From: Idiomarina sp. | GTDB taxonomy: Bacteria; Pseudomonadota; Gammaproteobacteria; Enterobacterales; Alteromonadaceae | Length of the DNA: 64,000 bases | Direction of reading: 5' to 3' | Assembly: GCA_020831965.1 (NCBI GenBank) | Contig: JAFIFP010000009.1 | Coordinates: forward strand, 248,001 to 312,000 | Part shown: piece by piece, positions 15,544 through 24,959 of the stretch | Position numbering within the stretch: position 1 is the stretch's first letter | Layout of the letters: every line of letters begins with the position of its first letter | Position numbers and translations under genes: made by a program | Notes under the pieces: generated by a model | The model's database searches: none | What the model saw: only the letters and a program-made list of their open reading frames with translations | What the model was told of the DNA's origin: nothing

Positions 15544-17490
15544 TTATTTAATATCAGTAACACTTCGAAATTTTAGAGGCGACGTAGAGCACCAAAGAAT
15601 ATCACTGACACCCGTGACTGGCGAGAAACCCAAGGGCGCTTCTTGTAAGATGGCATGTAAAGCTTGGATATCTCGGGCACTGAGCAGTACTTTAATCTGC
15701 TCCAGATATTCAGTCACTTCCTGCCAGCTGAGTGCTAATTCCCGGGCGCCCATAATGCGGGGGTGTTCCGTTTCCACCACGTCTTCGCCAATCAGTAGTT
15801 CTTCATAAAGCTTTTCGCCGGGGCGCAGGCCACTGTATTCAATAGCAATGTCGCCATGAGGATTGTTCGCGTCTTTAATTTCTAGCCCCATCAAGCGAAT
15901 GAGTTTGCGGGCCAAGCTATCTATTTTGACCGGTTCCCCCATGTCTAATACAAATACCTGACCACCGGCGGTGTTCGACTGTTCCGCTTGCAATGCCCCC
16001 ATAGCTCCGGCTTGAATCACTAGCTGGGCCGCTTCGGGAATGGTCATGAAGTAGCGGGTAATCTCTGGGTCCGTCACCGTGACTGGGCCGCCCGCTTCTA
16101 TTTGCTTACGAAATAGGGGCACAACAGAGCCAGAAGAGCCCAACACATTACCAAAGCGCACCATAGACACCGTCATCTCGTTCTGGCGCGCAGCAATGCC
16201 TTGCAAGACTAACTCGGCAAAACGCTTGGTCGCGCCCATCACGTTGGTGGGGCGCACCGCTTTGTCCGTAGAAATCAGCACAAAGTTCCGCACGCCTGCC
16301 GCCAAGGCTGCTTCTGCCGTGTGCCAGGTACCAAAAATATTATTACGAATGCCTTCGGCGACATTAAACTCCACCAAAGGCACATGCTTATAAGCTGCGG
16401 CGTGATACACCGTATCCACGTTTAATTGGGACATTACGTCGTGCATTAGTTCTTCGTTAAGTACAGAACCCAGCACTGGCTTTATATCAATTTGTAGGCC
16501 TTCATTTTGTGCTATCCCAAGCAGCTCATTTTCAATGGCGTACAAATTAAATTCGGCCATTTCGAACAGCACGAGCATTTTGGGTTCATAACGCAGAATT
16601 TGGCGACAGAGTTCTGCACCAATGGAGCCGCCCGCACCTGTGACCATAACCACTTTATTACGAATATTCGCGTCCATCAGGCGACGATTCGGTGCTACCG
16701 GATCACGACCTAGTAGGTCTTCAATACGCACGTCTTGCAGTTCGTCAATGCGCATGCTGCCGTTCACCATATCTGCCATGCCCGGAATGGTTTGCACAGA
16801 TACGCGCAAAGGCTCTAACTGCTCTAGGATTTCCTTGCGCTCGGACCGACTCGCACTCGGGATAGCCAATAACACCATTTTGGGTGCATGTTGCTCTATC
16901 AATTCAGGTATGTGACTTGGCTCATAGACTTGCAGCCCCAGCATGGTAGAGCCTTGCAAGGTTTCGTCATCGTCCACAAAGCAAACCGGGTGATACTCGG
17001 CACCGTTAATGAGCGCTTGTGCGAGCTGACGCCCTGCGGCTCCGGCACCATAAATAACAACTCGTGCCTTACGGCGACTAATACGTTGTTCGTAGAGGGC
17101 CCGCATAAGTAAGCGTAGGCCGCCCACTAGAATCAAGGACATTAAGGCGTAGGTAATCACCACACTTAAAGGCACTGGCGCTTGTAGCACCCAGATAGCA
17201 GCCGCCAACACGACGGCAGAACTTAAAACCCCCGAACTAATGACCAATAAGGCCGACAGCGCCATATAGCGCACGACGGCACGATAGAGGCCAAAGCGCA
17301 CAAACAACAACAAAGACACAGGAAGCGAGGCTAGAAACGCAAAAATAACATCGGGATCTTGCGGAATGTAAAATTGCTCATATCTGACGCTCAACGCAAA
17401 GGCATAGGAAAACAACAACGCCCAAATATCAATCGCCACAGCGATTGCGCGCTTGGTGTTCCGAGGTAAGGTGGTGAGTTGTCGAATCAT
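15544..17490 (-). CDS. WbpM/CapD-type membrane NDP-sugar 4,6-dehydratase
   Basis: 648-residue inner-membrane enzyme expected to convert UDP-GlcNAc into UDP-4-keto-6-deoxy-GlcNAc. Four or so hydrophobic segments occupy residues 1-130. A CoA-binding-like Rossmann domain follows (VVIYGAGAAGRQLA, near 144). The catalytic SDR domain begins with VMVTGAGGSIGAELCRQ near 279, with STDKAVRPTNVMGATKR near 400. The length is typical of WbpM/PglF large dehydratases. Downstream are the phosphoramidate-like genes; upstream are the initiating transferase and a reductase that could use its product. Substrate stereochemistry cannot be read from sequence. Confidence 0.88.
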   Translation of the reverse strand: MIRQLTTLPRNTKRAIAVAIDIWALLFSYAFALSVRYEQFYIPQDPDVIFAFLASLPVSLLLFVRFGLYRAVVRYMALSALLVISSGVLSSAVVLAAAIWVLQAPVPLSVVITYALMSLILVGGLRLLMRALYEQRISRRKARVVIYGAGAAGRQLAQALINGAEYHPVCFVDDDETLQGSTMLGLQVYEPSHIPELIEQHAPKMVLLAIPSASRSERKEILEQLEPLRVSVQTIPGMADMVNGSMRIDELQDVRIEDLLGRDPVAPNRRLMDANIRNKVVMVTGAGGSIGAELCRQILRYEPKMLVLFEMAEFNLYAIENELLGIAQNEGLQIDIKPVLGSVLNEELMHDVMSQLNVDTVYHAAAYKHVPLVEFNVAEGIRNNIFGTWHTAEAALAAGVRNFVLISTDKAVRPTNVMGATKRFAELVLQGIAARQNEMTVSMVRFGNVLGSSGSVVPLFRKQIEAGGPVTVTDPEITRYFMTIPEAAQLVIQAGAMGALQAEQSNTAGGQVFVLDMGEPVKIDSLARKLIRLMGLEIKDANNPHGDIAIEYSGLRPGEKLYEELLIGEDVVETEHPRIMGARELALSWQEVTEYLEQIKVLLSARDIQALHAILQEAPLGFSPVTGVSDILWCSTSPLKFRSVTDIK

Positions 17491-17512
17491 TGAATTATTT
17501 GATTAACCACGA

Positions 17513-18082
17513 CTAATTGTCTTTGTTGGAGTTGGAGCGAACACGGTCGCCGCTTCCTTTCCCAAGGGCTGTTAACAGTATAAATCGAAAGTAATTTTTC
17601 AAAGACATTTCTGCAATCATCTTTGCATCGGTTTCCGCGAGCAGCTTCGGGGTCGACATGTCGATATCGTTAATTTGCGCTAAACCGGTAATGCCCGGTC
17701 GTACCGCAAAAACTCCCCTCTCCCGCCTCTCAGCAATTAACTCTTCTTGACTGAATAAACATGGACGCGGACCGACAAAACTCATCTCGCCTTTCAGCAC
17801 GTTCCAAAGCTGAGGTAGCTCATCGAGCTTTGTTTTACGCAGGAAACTTCCAAACTTAGTGATCGCCGAGGCATCCGCAAGATGGCTTGCTACTGAGGCT
17901 GTATCTGGACGCATAGTTCTGAATTTAACCAGAGTAAACGGTAACTCATGATGACCAATCCGCACCTGCCGAAATATTGGAGACCTAGTATCAATAAAAC
18001 CCAAAATTAGCAGCAGCAACAATATAGGCAGGCCCACGAGCAAGCCTAAAAAAGCAAAAATCACATCAAATATTCGAAGCAC
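17513..18082 (-). CDS. Initiating sugar-phosphate (polyprenol) transferase, PglC/WbpL-like short form
   Basis: 189-residue monotopic phosphoglycosyltransferase that links a sugar phosphate to undecaprenyl phosphate to start repeat-unit assembly at the inner membrane. It has the N-terminal re-entrant helix (LLVGLPILLLLLILGFIDT), the KFRTMR motif (about 53-58) and the DELPQLWNVLKGEMSFVGPRP block with PGITGLAQI. It is the compact single-domain form without the multi-helix region of WcaJ/WbaP. Located between the reductase and the WbpM-type dehydratase, it probably uses the UDP-6-deoxy-HexNAc made by these two. Confidence 0.9.
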   Translation of the reverse strand: MLRIFDVIFAFLGLLVGLPILLLLLILGFIDTRSPIFRQVRIGHHELPFTLVKFRTMRPDTASVASHLADASAITKFGSFLRKTKLDELPQLWNVLKGEMSFVGPRPCLFSQEELIAERRERGVFAVRPGITGLAQINDIDMSTPKLLAETDAKMIAEMSLKNYFRFILLTALGKGSGDRVRSNSNKDN

Positions 18083-18106
18083 TAACGCTTTCCTTAAATT
18101 AACAAC

Positions 18107-18985
18107 TCAACTTGGGAACCGGTATTTTCGCCCCATCTCTTTTAAAGCCAGAGCGCTAGAGATTGGAGGTGTCCAACACAACTTAGTCTTTGCAAACGTG
18201 TTGTCTACCACCAAGTCGCAAAACAACTGTTCATAGAGTTGACTTCTGCCGATAAGGCCTAAAAAATAGCGCCAAAAAACTCGAGGAAACGAAAAAATGA
18301 AACGTTTTCTATTCATTCCTGTTGCTATGGCCAATAACAATTCCTTTGTAGAAACCGGTTCACCATCCGAAATGTTATATAGCCCACCACCTGCTTCAGG
18401 CGATTCTAAGCATAAAATCAGAAAATCAACCAAGTTCTCTACGGCAACAAAAGACCGTCGATTGTCGCTTACACCTATCGGCAATATCGGTAGTGTGTAT
18501 ACCATTCGCAGCACGCGAGCAATATTCCCTGGCGCGTCAACGCCATAGACTAATGCAGGTCTGACGATCACCAATTCAAAACCTAACTCGGAACTCAGCT
18601 TCCTAAGTTCCGTTTCTGCCAAAAGCTTCGACTTAGAGTAAGCGTCTTTTGGAGCTACATTACTGTTCTCAGTAATAACAGACGAAGACGAGCGCTGTCC
18701 GTAAACGCCGATTGTACTAACGTAAACAAATCGTCTCATACCCAAGGAAAAAGCTTGCTTCGCAACGCCTACTGCATAGTCTACATTCGCCTTTTTGAAC
18801 TCTGAATAATTCACTTTAGCTTCGTTTCTATGCGCCATTCCCGCCAAGTGAACAACAGCATGAACCTGTGTAGTATTAGATAGCTCCTCGCGATGCGAAA
18901 CCGTTCGAAAGACAACACCTAAAGATGACAACTTGCTTGTTAGGTGCTTTCCTACAAAGCCACTGGCGCCGGTTACTAAGACCAT
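18107..18985 (-). CDS. NAD(P)-dependent epimerase/reductase (4-keto-6-deoxy-HexNAc reductase candidate)
   Basis: 292-residue SDR with MVLVTGASGFVGKHL at the N-terminus, a Ser/Thr-Tyr-Lys active site (STIGVYG, then YSKSK near 135-139) and RPALVYG. It resembles WbpV/WbuV-type reductases that act after a WbpM dehydratase to give UDP-FucNAc or UDP-QuiNAc, and it precedes the initiating transferase as in those clusters. The gene ends 24 bases before the transferase. The region upstream (18986-19178) is AT-rich with no evident gene. Product sugar not determinable. Confidence 0.78.
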   Translation of the reverse strand: MVLVTGASGFVGKHLTSKLSSLGVVFRTVSHREELSNTTQVHAVVHLAGMAHRNEAKVNYSEFKKANVDYAVGVAKQAFSLGMRRFVYVSTIGVYGQRSSSSVITENSNVAPKDAYSKSKLLAETELRKLSSELGFELVIVRPALVYGVDAPGNIARVLRMVYTLPILPIGVSDNRRSFVAVENLVDFLILCLESPEAGGGLYNISDGEPVSTKELLLAIATGMNRKRFIFSFPRVFWRYFLGLIGRSQLYEQLFCDLVVDNTFAKTKLCWTPPISSALALKEMGRKYRFPS

Positions 18986-19178
18986 TAACTCTCATCCATC
19001 CTTTAAAACAAAATTTAAACCTTAACTAACCATGGAAATAAACAGCTTTCGCTGAACGACTAAACTCTTAAAATTCGCATCAATTAGAAAATTGAATACA
19101 TCAAATTGGAAGTCCATTAAAATAGAAAGAGAGGCAAATCCCTATAATGCAACACATAATCTAATCAGGGATTGACCG

Positions 19179-20189
19179 CTACGAATTGTAACCATTTGGA
19201 TTCTTTGATTGCCAGTTCCATGTATCCTTAATCATCGCCGCCAAGTCTCTTTTTGCTTCCCAGCCTAGTAATTCTTTGGCCTTCGACGCATCGGCCCAAA
19301 AAGCTGGCAAGTCACCATCTCTTCGCTTACCAAACTCATACTTAAGCTCCACTTTTGCCACTCGCTGAAACGCCAAAACCATTTCTAGAACAGAAATTGG
19401 CTTTCCAGTGCCCAAGTTAAAAGTATAAAGTCCAGGCGTCTTCAGCATTGACAGCGAAAGAACGTGACCTTCAGCCAAATCAGAGACATGAAGATAATCT
19501 CTCTCACAAGTACCATCCCTCGTTGGATAATCGTTCCCAAATATCGTAAGTTTTTCTCTGATTCCGACTGCAACCTGACTAATGTAGGGCATCAAATTAT
19601 TGGGCACTCCTTTAGGGTCTTCACCAATATCTCCAGATTCATGCGCCCCAATAGGATTAAAATACCTAAGTAAAACAATGGACCAGCGCTCATCAGCTCG
19701 AGCTAGATCTGTAAATATTTGTTCAACCATTCCTTTGGAGGCTCCATACGGATTAGCGGACTGTCCTCTTGGCATCGATTCAACATAAGGAACCGTTGCC
19801 GCTTCACCATAGACCGTTGCCGACGAGCTAAACACAATTTTGTTAATTCCTGCAGTTGACATAGCCTTAATTAATTCAAGCGTTCCCGTCACGTTAACAT
19901 CATAGTACTGTAATGGACTTGACACACTCTCGCTGACTGCTTTCAGGCCTGCAAAGTGCATAACAGATAAAATTGCGTATTTCGAGAATATATACTTCAA
20001 AAATGCTGAGTCACGAATATCACCATGCTCAAAAATGACTTTTTTATTAGTGATGCGTTCAACTCGCTCTATGGATTCCAGCGCGCCATTAGATAAGTTA
20101 TCTATAACCACGACTTCATAGCCACTATTAAGCAATTCCAGTACCGCATGAGAGCCAATATATCCAGCACCACCTGTTACTAAAATCAT
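19179..20189 (-). CDS. galE: UDP-glucose 4-epimerase
   Basis: 336-residue GalE: MILVTGGAGYIGSHAVLELL at the N-terminus, SSSATVYGE and the catalytic YGASK (about 147-151), and RYFNPIGAHESGDIGEDP, all diagnostic. It interconverts UDP-Glc and UDP-Gal (possibly the GlcNAc/GalNAc forms) and so supplies a glycosyl donor for the repeat unit. It starts at ATG 20189, 12 bases after the GT2 gene. The gap after it (18986-19178, 193 bases) is the largest inside the sugar cluster and shows no clear signal. Confidence 0.93.
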   Translation of the reverse strand: MILVTGGAGYIGSHAVLELLNSGYEVVVIDNLSNGALESIERVERITNKKVIFEHGDIRDSAFLKYIFSKYAILSVMHFAGLKAVSESVSSPLQYYDVNVTGTLELIKAMSTAGINKIVFSSSATVYGEAATVPYVESMPRGQSANPYGASKGMVEQIFTDLARADERWSIVLLRYFNPIGAHESGDIGEDPKGVPNNLMPYISQVAVGIREKLTIFGNDYPTRDGTCERDYLHVSDLAEGHVLSLSMLKTPGLYTFNLGTGKPISVLEMVLAFQRVAKVELKYEFGKRRDGDLPAFWADASKAKELLGWEAKRDLAAMIKDTWNWQSKNPNGYNS

Positions 20190-20201
20190 GTTACCCCCAT
20201 G

Positions 20202-21005
20202 CTAACGACAAAGCTTATAAAAAATAGATTTCAACCAACCAGGTCCTAAACGTAAAATGGAAAATAAGAGAACCATATAATAATAGTGAAAATGGGATAT
20301 AAAACCTGTATCACGCATATGTTTAAAGGTTTCTATCTGCCCTTTCAGAAAACGTAATCCTCGGCGATTAAAAAACTCGCGCCCAGTTCTCATTCTAAGC
20401 AAAGGTTCCTTAGAGTTGGCAAAAATCGTACCTGCTTGGATCAACTTGATCCATAACAAATGATCCTCTGGATAGATGTCTGAATAACCCCCAACAGATA
20501 AAACAAGGTTCCTCCTATAGATACATGCGGGATGACTAATAGGGCACCTAGATTTCGAAAATTGAACGATATCGTGATGCGATGTTGGAAGTCGTCTCAC
20601 TGACAACTTCCTACTAAAACCCTCATCCCATTCTTCCACTACGCCACTTGAGACACCAACATTTTCATCTAACATAAGCTCGGTCTGATATTTAAAGCGT
20701 TCAGGTAGAGCGATATCGTCAGAATCCATTCTAGCAACAAGATCAAAACTACAATGCTTAAGACCTTCGTTTAGTGCAGTTGCGAGGCCAACGTTATACT
20801 GAAGAACTACTGATTTTATATTTAGTTTCAAGCGATATTCATCAATAACATCGTGCAGGTCCTGCGATAAGGGCCCATCCTCCACTAAAACTAATTCGGA
20901 ACCTTTAACACTTTGGTGTTCGAGGCTATCAAAGCATTCCTTTAGGTAACATGCTCTCTCTTTAGAATATACCGACATTAATATCGAAAATTTCACTACT
21001 TCCAC
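20202..21005 (-). CDS. Family 2 glycosyltransferase
   Basis: 267-residue GT-A glycosyltransferase: FSILMSVYSKERACYLKECFDSL at the N-terminus, LVLVEDGP, and the donor-binding ARMDSDDIA (about 91-99). It resembles AmsE-type transferases of exopolysaccharide clusters and would add one sugar to the lipid-linked repeat unit at the cytoplasmic face. AT-rich relative to the housekeeping genes, as are its neighbours up to about 25 kb, which is usual for exchanged polymer-specific genes. Donor and linkage are unknown. Confidence 0.85.
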   Translation of the reverse strand: MEVVKFSILMSVYSKERACYLKECFDSLEHQSVKGSELVLVEDGPLSQDLHDVIDEYRLKLNIKSVVLQYNVGLATALNEGLKHCSFDLVARMDSDDIALPERFKYQTELMLDENVGVSSGVVEEWDEGFSRKLSVRRLPTSHHDIVQFSKSRCPISHPACIYRRNLVLSVGGYSDIYPEDHLLWIKLIQAGTIFANSKEPLLRMRTGREFFNRRGLRFLKGQIETFKHMRDTGFISHFHYYYMVLLFSILRLGPGWLKSIFYKLCR

Positions 21006-21077
21006 CTTTAATTAGTGAGTCTTTGATCTGCAACATATTGAGTTGAAAAGTTTGCGAAATTGAAAGTCAAAATAGAA

Positions 21078-21968
21078 TCAAAGAATCATTCTAAAAGCCC
21101 AGACAGAAACAATAGGCATAAAGGCACATAGAGACGCCGCATGCCACTTTTTAATTCTCAAACTTTCTTTGAAAAAGGAGCCTAGCTTAGGAAACACAAG
21201 CATACAAGAGAGCAAAATAGTAAGTGTAATTAAATAGCGCCCTGAGATAATTGCAAACTCCGAGCTAAAGGCAGCCAACCCCGCAACCGCTAGCAGAATG
21301 CTTTGGTTTCTATTAGCATATGGCAATCCACTTCTGTTTATAAACTGAAATCCAACCAGCACTGCAAAAGCACAATATAGAATAAATACCAAACCAAAAT
21401 TCGATATTACTTCAGAGTGTACCGTTCCCTCATATTGATAACCCAACTGACCGCCTATCCATAAAATGGCAATCTTTACAACGGGACTCATCATAAAACA
21501 GGCGAAAATTAACAATACCTTCCAAATCAGCGACATTTTATGTATAACACTATATAAAATCCCCACTGCCGAAATCATTAACGAGCCAGCTGGGTGAATA
21601 ACAAAAGTCAGTAGAGTTAACCACGCACTATATCTTACGAGCAGATATAGTGCGAGAAGCGCTGCAGAAAAGTAGCGAGTTTGCTCATTAAGTATACTGC
21701 CCAAAATAATAAAAACTAAAATAGGAGATATCAGATTCTCAGAGAGTCTAGAAACAGAAAAAGAAAGAATTACACAATAGAATATATGCAAAAACCAGTA
21801 ATCAAGACCTAGTGAATAAAACAGCCTTGAAAGCAGAATGAATACCGTACCGAAGCTCTCCTGCTGTATATTGTAAGCATGCTTTAGAGTAAGGTAATCA
21901 TTCCCAAATTGATTTGTAGAAATCAATGCAATAAGTAAGAGAATAAATAGTGAATTTCTATGTCTCAT
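21078..21968 (-). CDS. Wzy-like polymerase candidate (EpsG-type membrane protein)
   Basis: 296-residue integral membrane protein with about eight or nine hydrophobic segments (for example ILYSVIHKMSLIWKVLLIFA and GLVFILYCAFAVLVGFQFI) and the short soluble loop between them typical of EpsG/Wzy proteins. No sequence motif is decisive. It is assigned because a Wzz- and Wzx-type pathway needs a polymerase, this is the only other polytopic protein in the cluster, and it sits between transferases. The ATG overlaps the upstream stop by one base (TGATG). It is short for Wzy (usually 350-450). Confidence 0.55.
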   Translation of the reverse strand: MRHRNSLFILLLIALISTNQFGNDYLTLKHAYNIQQESFGTVFILLSRLFYSLGLDYWFLHIFYCVILSFSVSRLSENLISPILVFIILGSILNEQTRYFSAALLALYLLVRYSAWLTLLTFVIHPAGSLMISAVGILYSVIHKMSLIWKVLLIFACFMMSPVVKIAILWIGGQLGYQYEGTVHSEVISNFGLVFILYCAFAVLVGFQFINRSGLPYANRNQSILLAVAGLAAFSSEFAIISGRYLITLTILLSCMLVFPKLGSFFKESLRIKKWHAASLCAFMPIVSVWAFRMIL

Positions 21969-23011
21969 CAGATAAATTCAATCTGAGCTCGGCTCTGAAT
22001 TTGATGCCAAAAATCAACTATACTCGAATTAGGCGAGCTGTAGAAACTAAATGGCCCGACAACACACTCTGATACAATTAGCCTAGGGTACTGCTGAACG
22101 TCTTTAAAAAATGTTGAGTGCATTGACACTATCACCCATTTGCCGGCATTGATGGCCTCAGCTATAACTCGTGGGAAACCTTCATAATATTCAAGACTAA
22201 TACACGCTAAAGCGGCATACGTATCCATTACATCCGCAACATTACTCGGTTTGACTGCACCACAATATTGTAAACCACCCCCATGATTAAACGTGCTGCT
22301 GTCGCCAGGTCCGTAGATATCAATCACTGCTCCAGACACCTCAATAAACCTTTGAAGCTCACTATTATTGTTAAATTTGGATAATCTTCCGAGTGCAATG
22401 CATTTTATTTCTGAATTAGTTCCACTATTTACAACAACAGGAGGATGACTAAATTTTGGCAAAAAATCTATAATATAGGACGACGAATCAGGCAGTCTGA
22501 AGTTATGCTTTACCTGACTTCCCGTATAACAAAACCTAGCGCCAGTAAGAGCTAGATACTTCATCAAGAGGATAAGCGTCAATCCATATAGAAACCTCAA
22601 TAGATTACCAACCGAAAAGTTGCCAACCAAATAGTGAAACGTCAGCCGGTTGGCACACAAGTGAATGATAGACTTCTTTGACACCTTAGGCCTAAAACAA
22701 CTGGAGAAGATAATTGGTAGCAAGCCTGGACCTCTCACCCATATGAGGTCGCTTTTAAGGGCCATCTCTATGGATTGAGAAAATATCCCCTTTACCTCCA
22801 TAAAGCTTGCTCTTGACGTAATGATTTTTTTTATCAGCCCCAAAGTAGAGGCTGAATCCGGCAGGGATAGAACCGCCTGACTTTTCTTTGTTCCCCTCAT
22901 TAAAGTCACAACTTCACCTGGGGCATTTCTCAGCATCCAGGAAACACTGGGATTATCCGAGAAGTCACTACCCAAAAAAGGCTTTTCACAAATTACTGAA
23001 AAAATCTTCAA
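21968..23011 (-). CDS. Glycosyltransferase, GT1/GT4-like
   Basis: 347-residue GT-B-like transferase. The C-terminal half has IKCIALGRLSKFNNNSELQRF, IDIYGPGDSS and ISLEYYEGFPRVIAEAINAGK, matching the nucleotide-sugar binding E-x7-E region of GT4 (EGFPRVIAEA). The N-terminal half is divergent. It probably adds a repeat-unit sugar in the cytoplasm. Tightly coupled to the polymerase candidate and 19 bases after the LicD-family gene. Substrate unknown. Confidence 0.75.
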   Translation of the reverse strand: MKIFSVICEKPFLGSDFSDNPSVSWMLRNAPGEVVTLMRGTKKSQAVLSLPDSASTLGLIKKIITSRASFMEVKGIFSQSIEMALKSDLIWVRGPGLLPIIFSSCFRPKVSKKSIIHLCANRLTFHYLVGNFSVGNLLRFLYGLTLILLMKYLALTGARFCYTGSQVKHNFRLPDSSSYIIDFLPKFSHPPVVVNSGTNSEIKCIALGRLSKFNNNSELQRFIEVSGAVIDIYGPGDSSTFNHGGGLQYCGAVKPSNVADVMDTYAALACISLEYYEGFPRVIAEAINAGKWVIVSMHSTFFKDVQQYPRLIVSECVVGPFSFYSSPNSSIVDFWHQIQSRAQIEFI

Positions 23012-23030
23012 TTTACTCTCCGAAGCATCA

Positions 23031-23852
23031 CTATGTACTGATAACTTTTACAATATGTCCCTTTCTATCCTTGACGTCTGGTATTTTCATATAGTCACCA
23101 TATCTTTGCGTAAGGTAGCGTTCAGGACGATTTGGCCCAAAAAATTTGTAGCCGTTGATCTCAAATTTCCTAGATAGGGGAAACAAATCATCATGATTTA
23201 ACATTACACAATCAAAAGGCGTCTCAAATCCATAGCCGTAGAAAAATTGGAAATCTTTATATTGAGAGCGCGCCATCCAGGCGCTAATATTATTCTTAAC
23301 AAAGGTAATAAAAGAAGTCGGTAGAAGAGTGCTGAACTTAATAGCTATACGCTTAACAAACCGGGTGTTACGCATGTGAAACTGCGATAGTGATTTAGCT
23401 AAAATTAGCTTACCTACGTACTTATGTATCAATTTACCCATGAGACTTTTTGGATAGCGATCAATAGGAAAAATATCAACAAAAACTCCATAATTATTGT
23501 ACTCGGGCATTCCATTAGCTTTCTCACCAACTTCCTCTACTCGGTAACAGGCATTATGTACCTTAGCCGGTGTAGATAACTTGATATAATTTGGATCTCC
23601 GATCTTTATAAGCGAAAGCTCTGGATGGTTCCATGAGCTAATAAATCTATCAAAATTAGATCTTTCCATCATGATATCAAAATCGTCATCCCAAGGTATA
23701 AATCCTTTATGCCTTACTGCGCCAAGTAAGCTACCAGCGCATATCGAATACTCAATCCCATTAGCGCTGCAGAATTTATCTACCTCAACTGCAATTCTGT
23801 GCATTTCTTCTTGTATTTCATCAAGATTTAAGACTGAGTCACTTCTTAACAC
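23031..23852 (-). CDS. LicD-family phospho-transferase
   Basis: 273-residue LicD family protein. The diagnostic N-terminal core is present: CAGSLLGAVRHKGFIPWDDDFDIMM (about residues 38-62), with the Gly-Ser and DDDFD nucleotidyltransferase-fold motifs. LicD proteins move a phospho-group (phosphocholine, glycerol phosphate and similar) from a CDP-activated donor to a sugar. No choline uptake or kinase gene is here, but a cassette predicted to make a CDP-activated phosphoramidate lies 8 kb downstream in the same direction, making this the best local candidate for its transferase. The start is GTG at 23852 (GGAG site), overlapping the flippase candidate by 14 bases. Confidence 0.85.
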   Translation of the reverse strand: MLRSDSVLNLDEIQEEMHRIAVEVDKFCSANGIEYSICAGSLLGAVRHKGFIPWDDDFDIMMERSNFDRFISSWNHPELSLIKIGDPNYIKLSTPAKVHNACYRVEEVGEKANGMPEYNNYGVFVDIFPIDRYPKSLMGKLIHKYVGKLILAKSLSQFHMRNTRFVKRIAIKFSTLLPTSFITFVKNNISAWMARSQYKDFQFFYGYGFETPFDCVMLNHDDLFPLSRKFEINGYKFFGPNRPERYLTQRYGDYMKIPDVKDRKGHIVKVIST

Positions 23853-24915
23853 AATAGCTTCTCCAAAGTAGGTTTATCGAGCCAGAGATCATAAAGATAA
23901 GTAGGACTGTATCAACATCCATGTTCATTATAGAAACTACAAGAACTGATGAACACTGAAGGATAGTCCCGTAATTGAATTTTGAGTTTGGCTTTAGAAG
24001 TTGCTGTAACAGATGTCCATAAACAGTTATGAAAACGCTCAGCAGGAAAACTCCTTCTAGCTCGCCAACCTGCATATAAGCAAGAAATGAGATAAATACG
24101 AATAGGTAGGCTATCGAGTTTCGATGGTTTAAGAGGGGGTCCAGACGCCGCCTTCCGTGTTTGGTAAAACCAAATCTGAATATAAGCGATGACATAACTG
24201 CTGTAATACGCTCTAATATTCTCAAGGTTCGTTCTAGAAAAACAGCTAAATGAGACTTGCTGTCACTAGTTAAGATCCCATTCATAAGGCTTAGCCACAT
24301 ACCTGAAAACAAGACTCCGCCCACACTAAATGGAAGGTATCCCCTTGCAAATCTCAACATATCTTCGCAACGGAACTTTACTTTCTTTAATTCAAAATAC
24401 GATATACTTGTATTTAGGAGAGCGCTTACTATTAAGAAGTTAATTAATTCCAAATCAAGAATAATGCAGACATATAATATAGATAACTTACATAGCATTT
24501 CACACCATGCCATCACAATAGCTATTAACGTTTTACCGTGATGATATAGCAAGGTCCAAGTGGGAAGGGACGCAAGTATTATTAGTGCTATCGCAATGTA
24601 ATTATATTTATATCCAGCAAAACTTAGAGATTGTATTTGCGTTCCAAAGATAATAGATACTATTAAAAGTAGAATAATCTTTAAATATATATATGCTGCA
24701 ACTTGATACCCTAAATTATCTTTCTCAATTCCTTTCTGAGTCTCGTATTGGACCCAGAAAATAAATCCACTAGTGAGCATGCCGACAGTGAATGTTGCCG
24801 CATAGAATGAAACCATATTTTCATACGCATCCTCGTATTGAAATATAATCCATGGGCCGAGAATACCAAATATTAGTTGAGGCAAGTATAAGAATATTGG
24901 CGACAATTTTCTCAT
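23839..24915 (-). CDS. Polysaccharide flippase candidate (Wzx-like)
   Basis: 358-residue polytopic membrane protein with roughly ten hydrophobic segments, starting MRKLSPIFLYLPQLIFGILGPW. No conserved motif can be named. The topology and the position next to wzz in a Wzy-type cluster suggest the lipid-linked repeat-unit flippase of the MATE/MOP type. It is shorter than usual (400-480 residues), so a helix pair may be missing or the protein belongs to a divergent branch. Overlaps the LicD gene start. Confidence 0.55.
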   Translation of the reverse strand: MRKLSPIFLYLPQLIFGILGPWIIFQYEDAYENMVSFYAATFTVGMLTSGFIFWVQYETQKGIEKDNLGYQVAAYIYLKIILLLIVSIIFGTQIQSLSFAGYKYNYIAIALIILASLPTWTLLYHHGKTLIAIVMAWCEMLCKLSILYVCIILDLELINFLIVSALLNTSISYFELKKVKFRCEDMLRFARGYLPFSVGGVLFSGMWLSLMNGILTSDSKSHLAVFLERTLRILERITAVMSSLIFRFGFTKHGRRRLDPLLNHRNSIAYLFVFISFLAYMQVGELEGVFLLSVFITVYGHLLQQLLKPNSKFNYGTILQCSSVLVVSIMNMDVDTVLLIFMISGSINLLWRSYCVKK

Positions 24916-24959
24916 CCTAAATGCTCATCTAATTGTAAAAATAAGATCATATATGGCAA

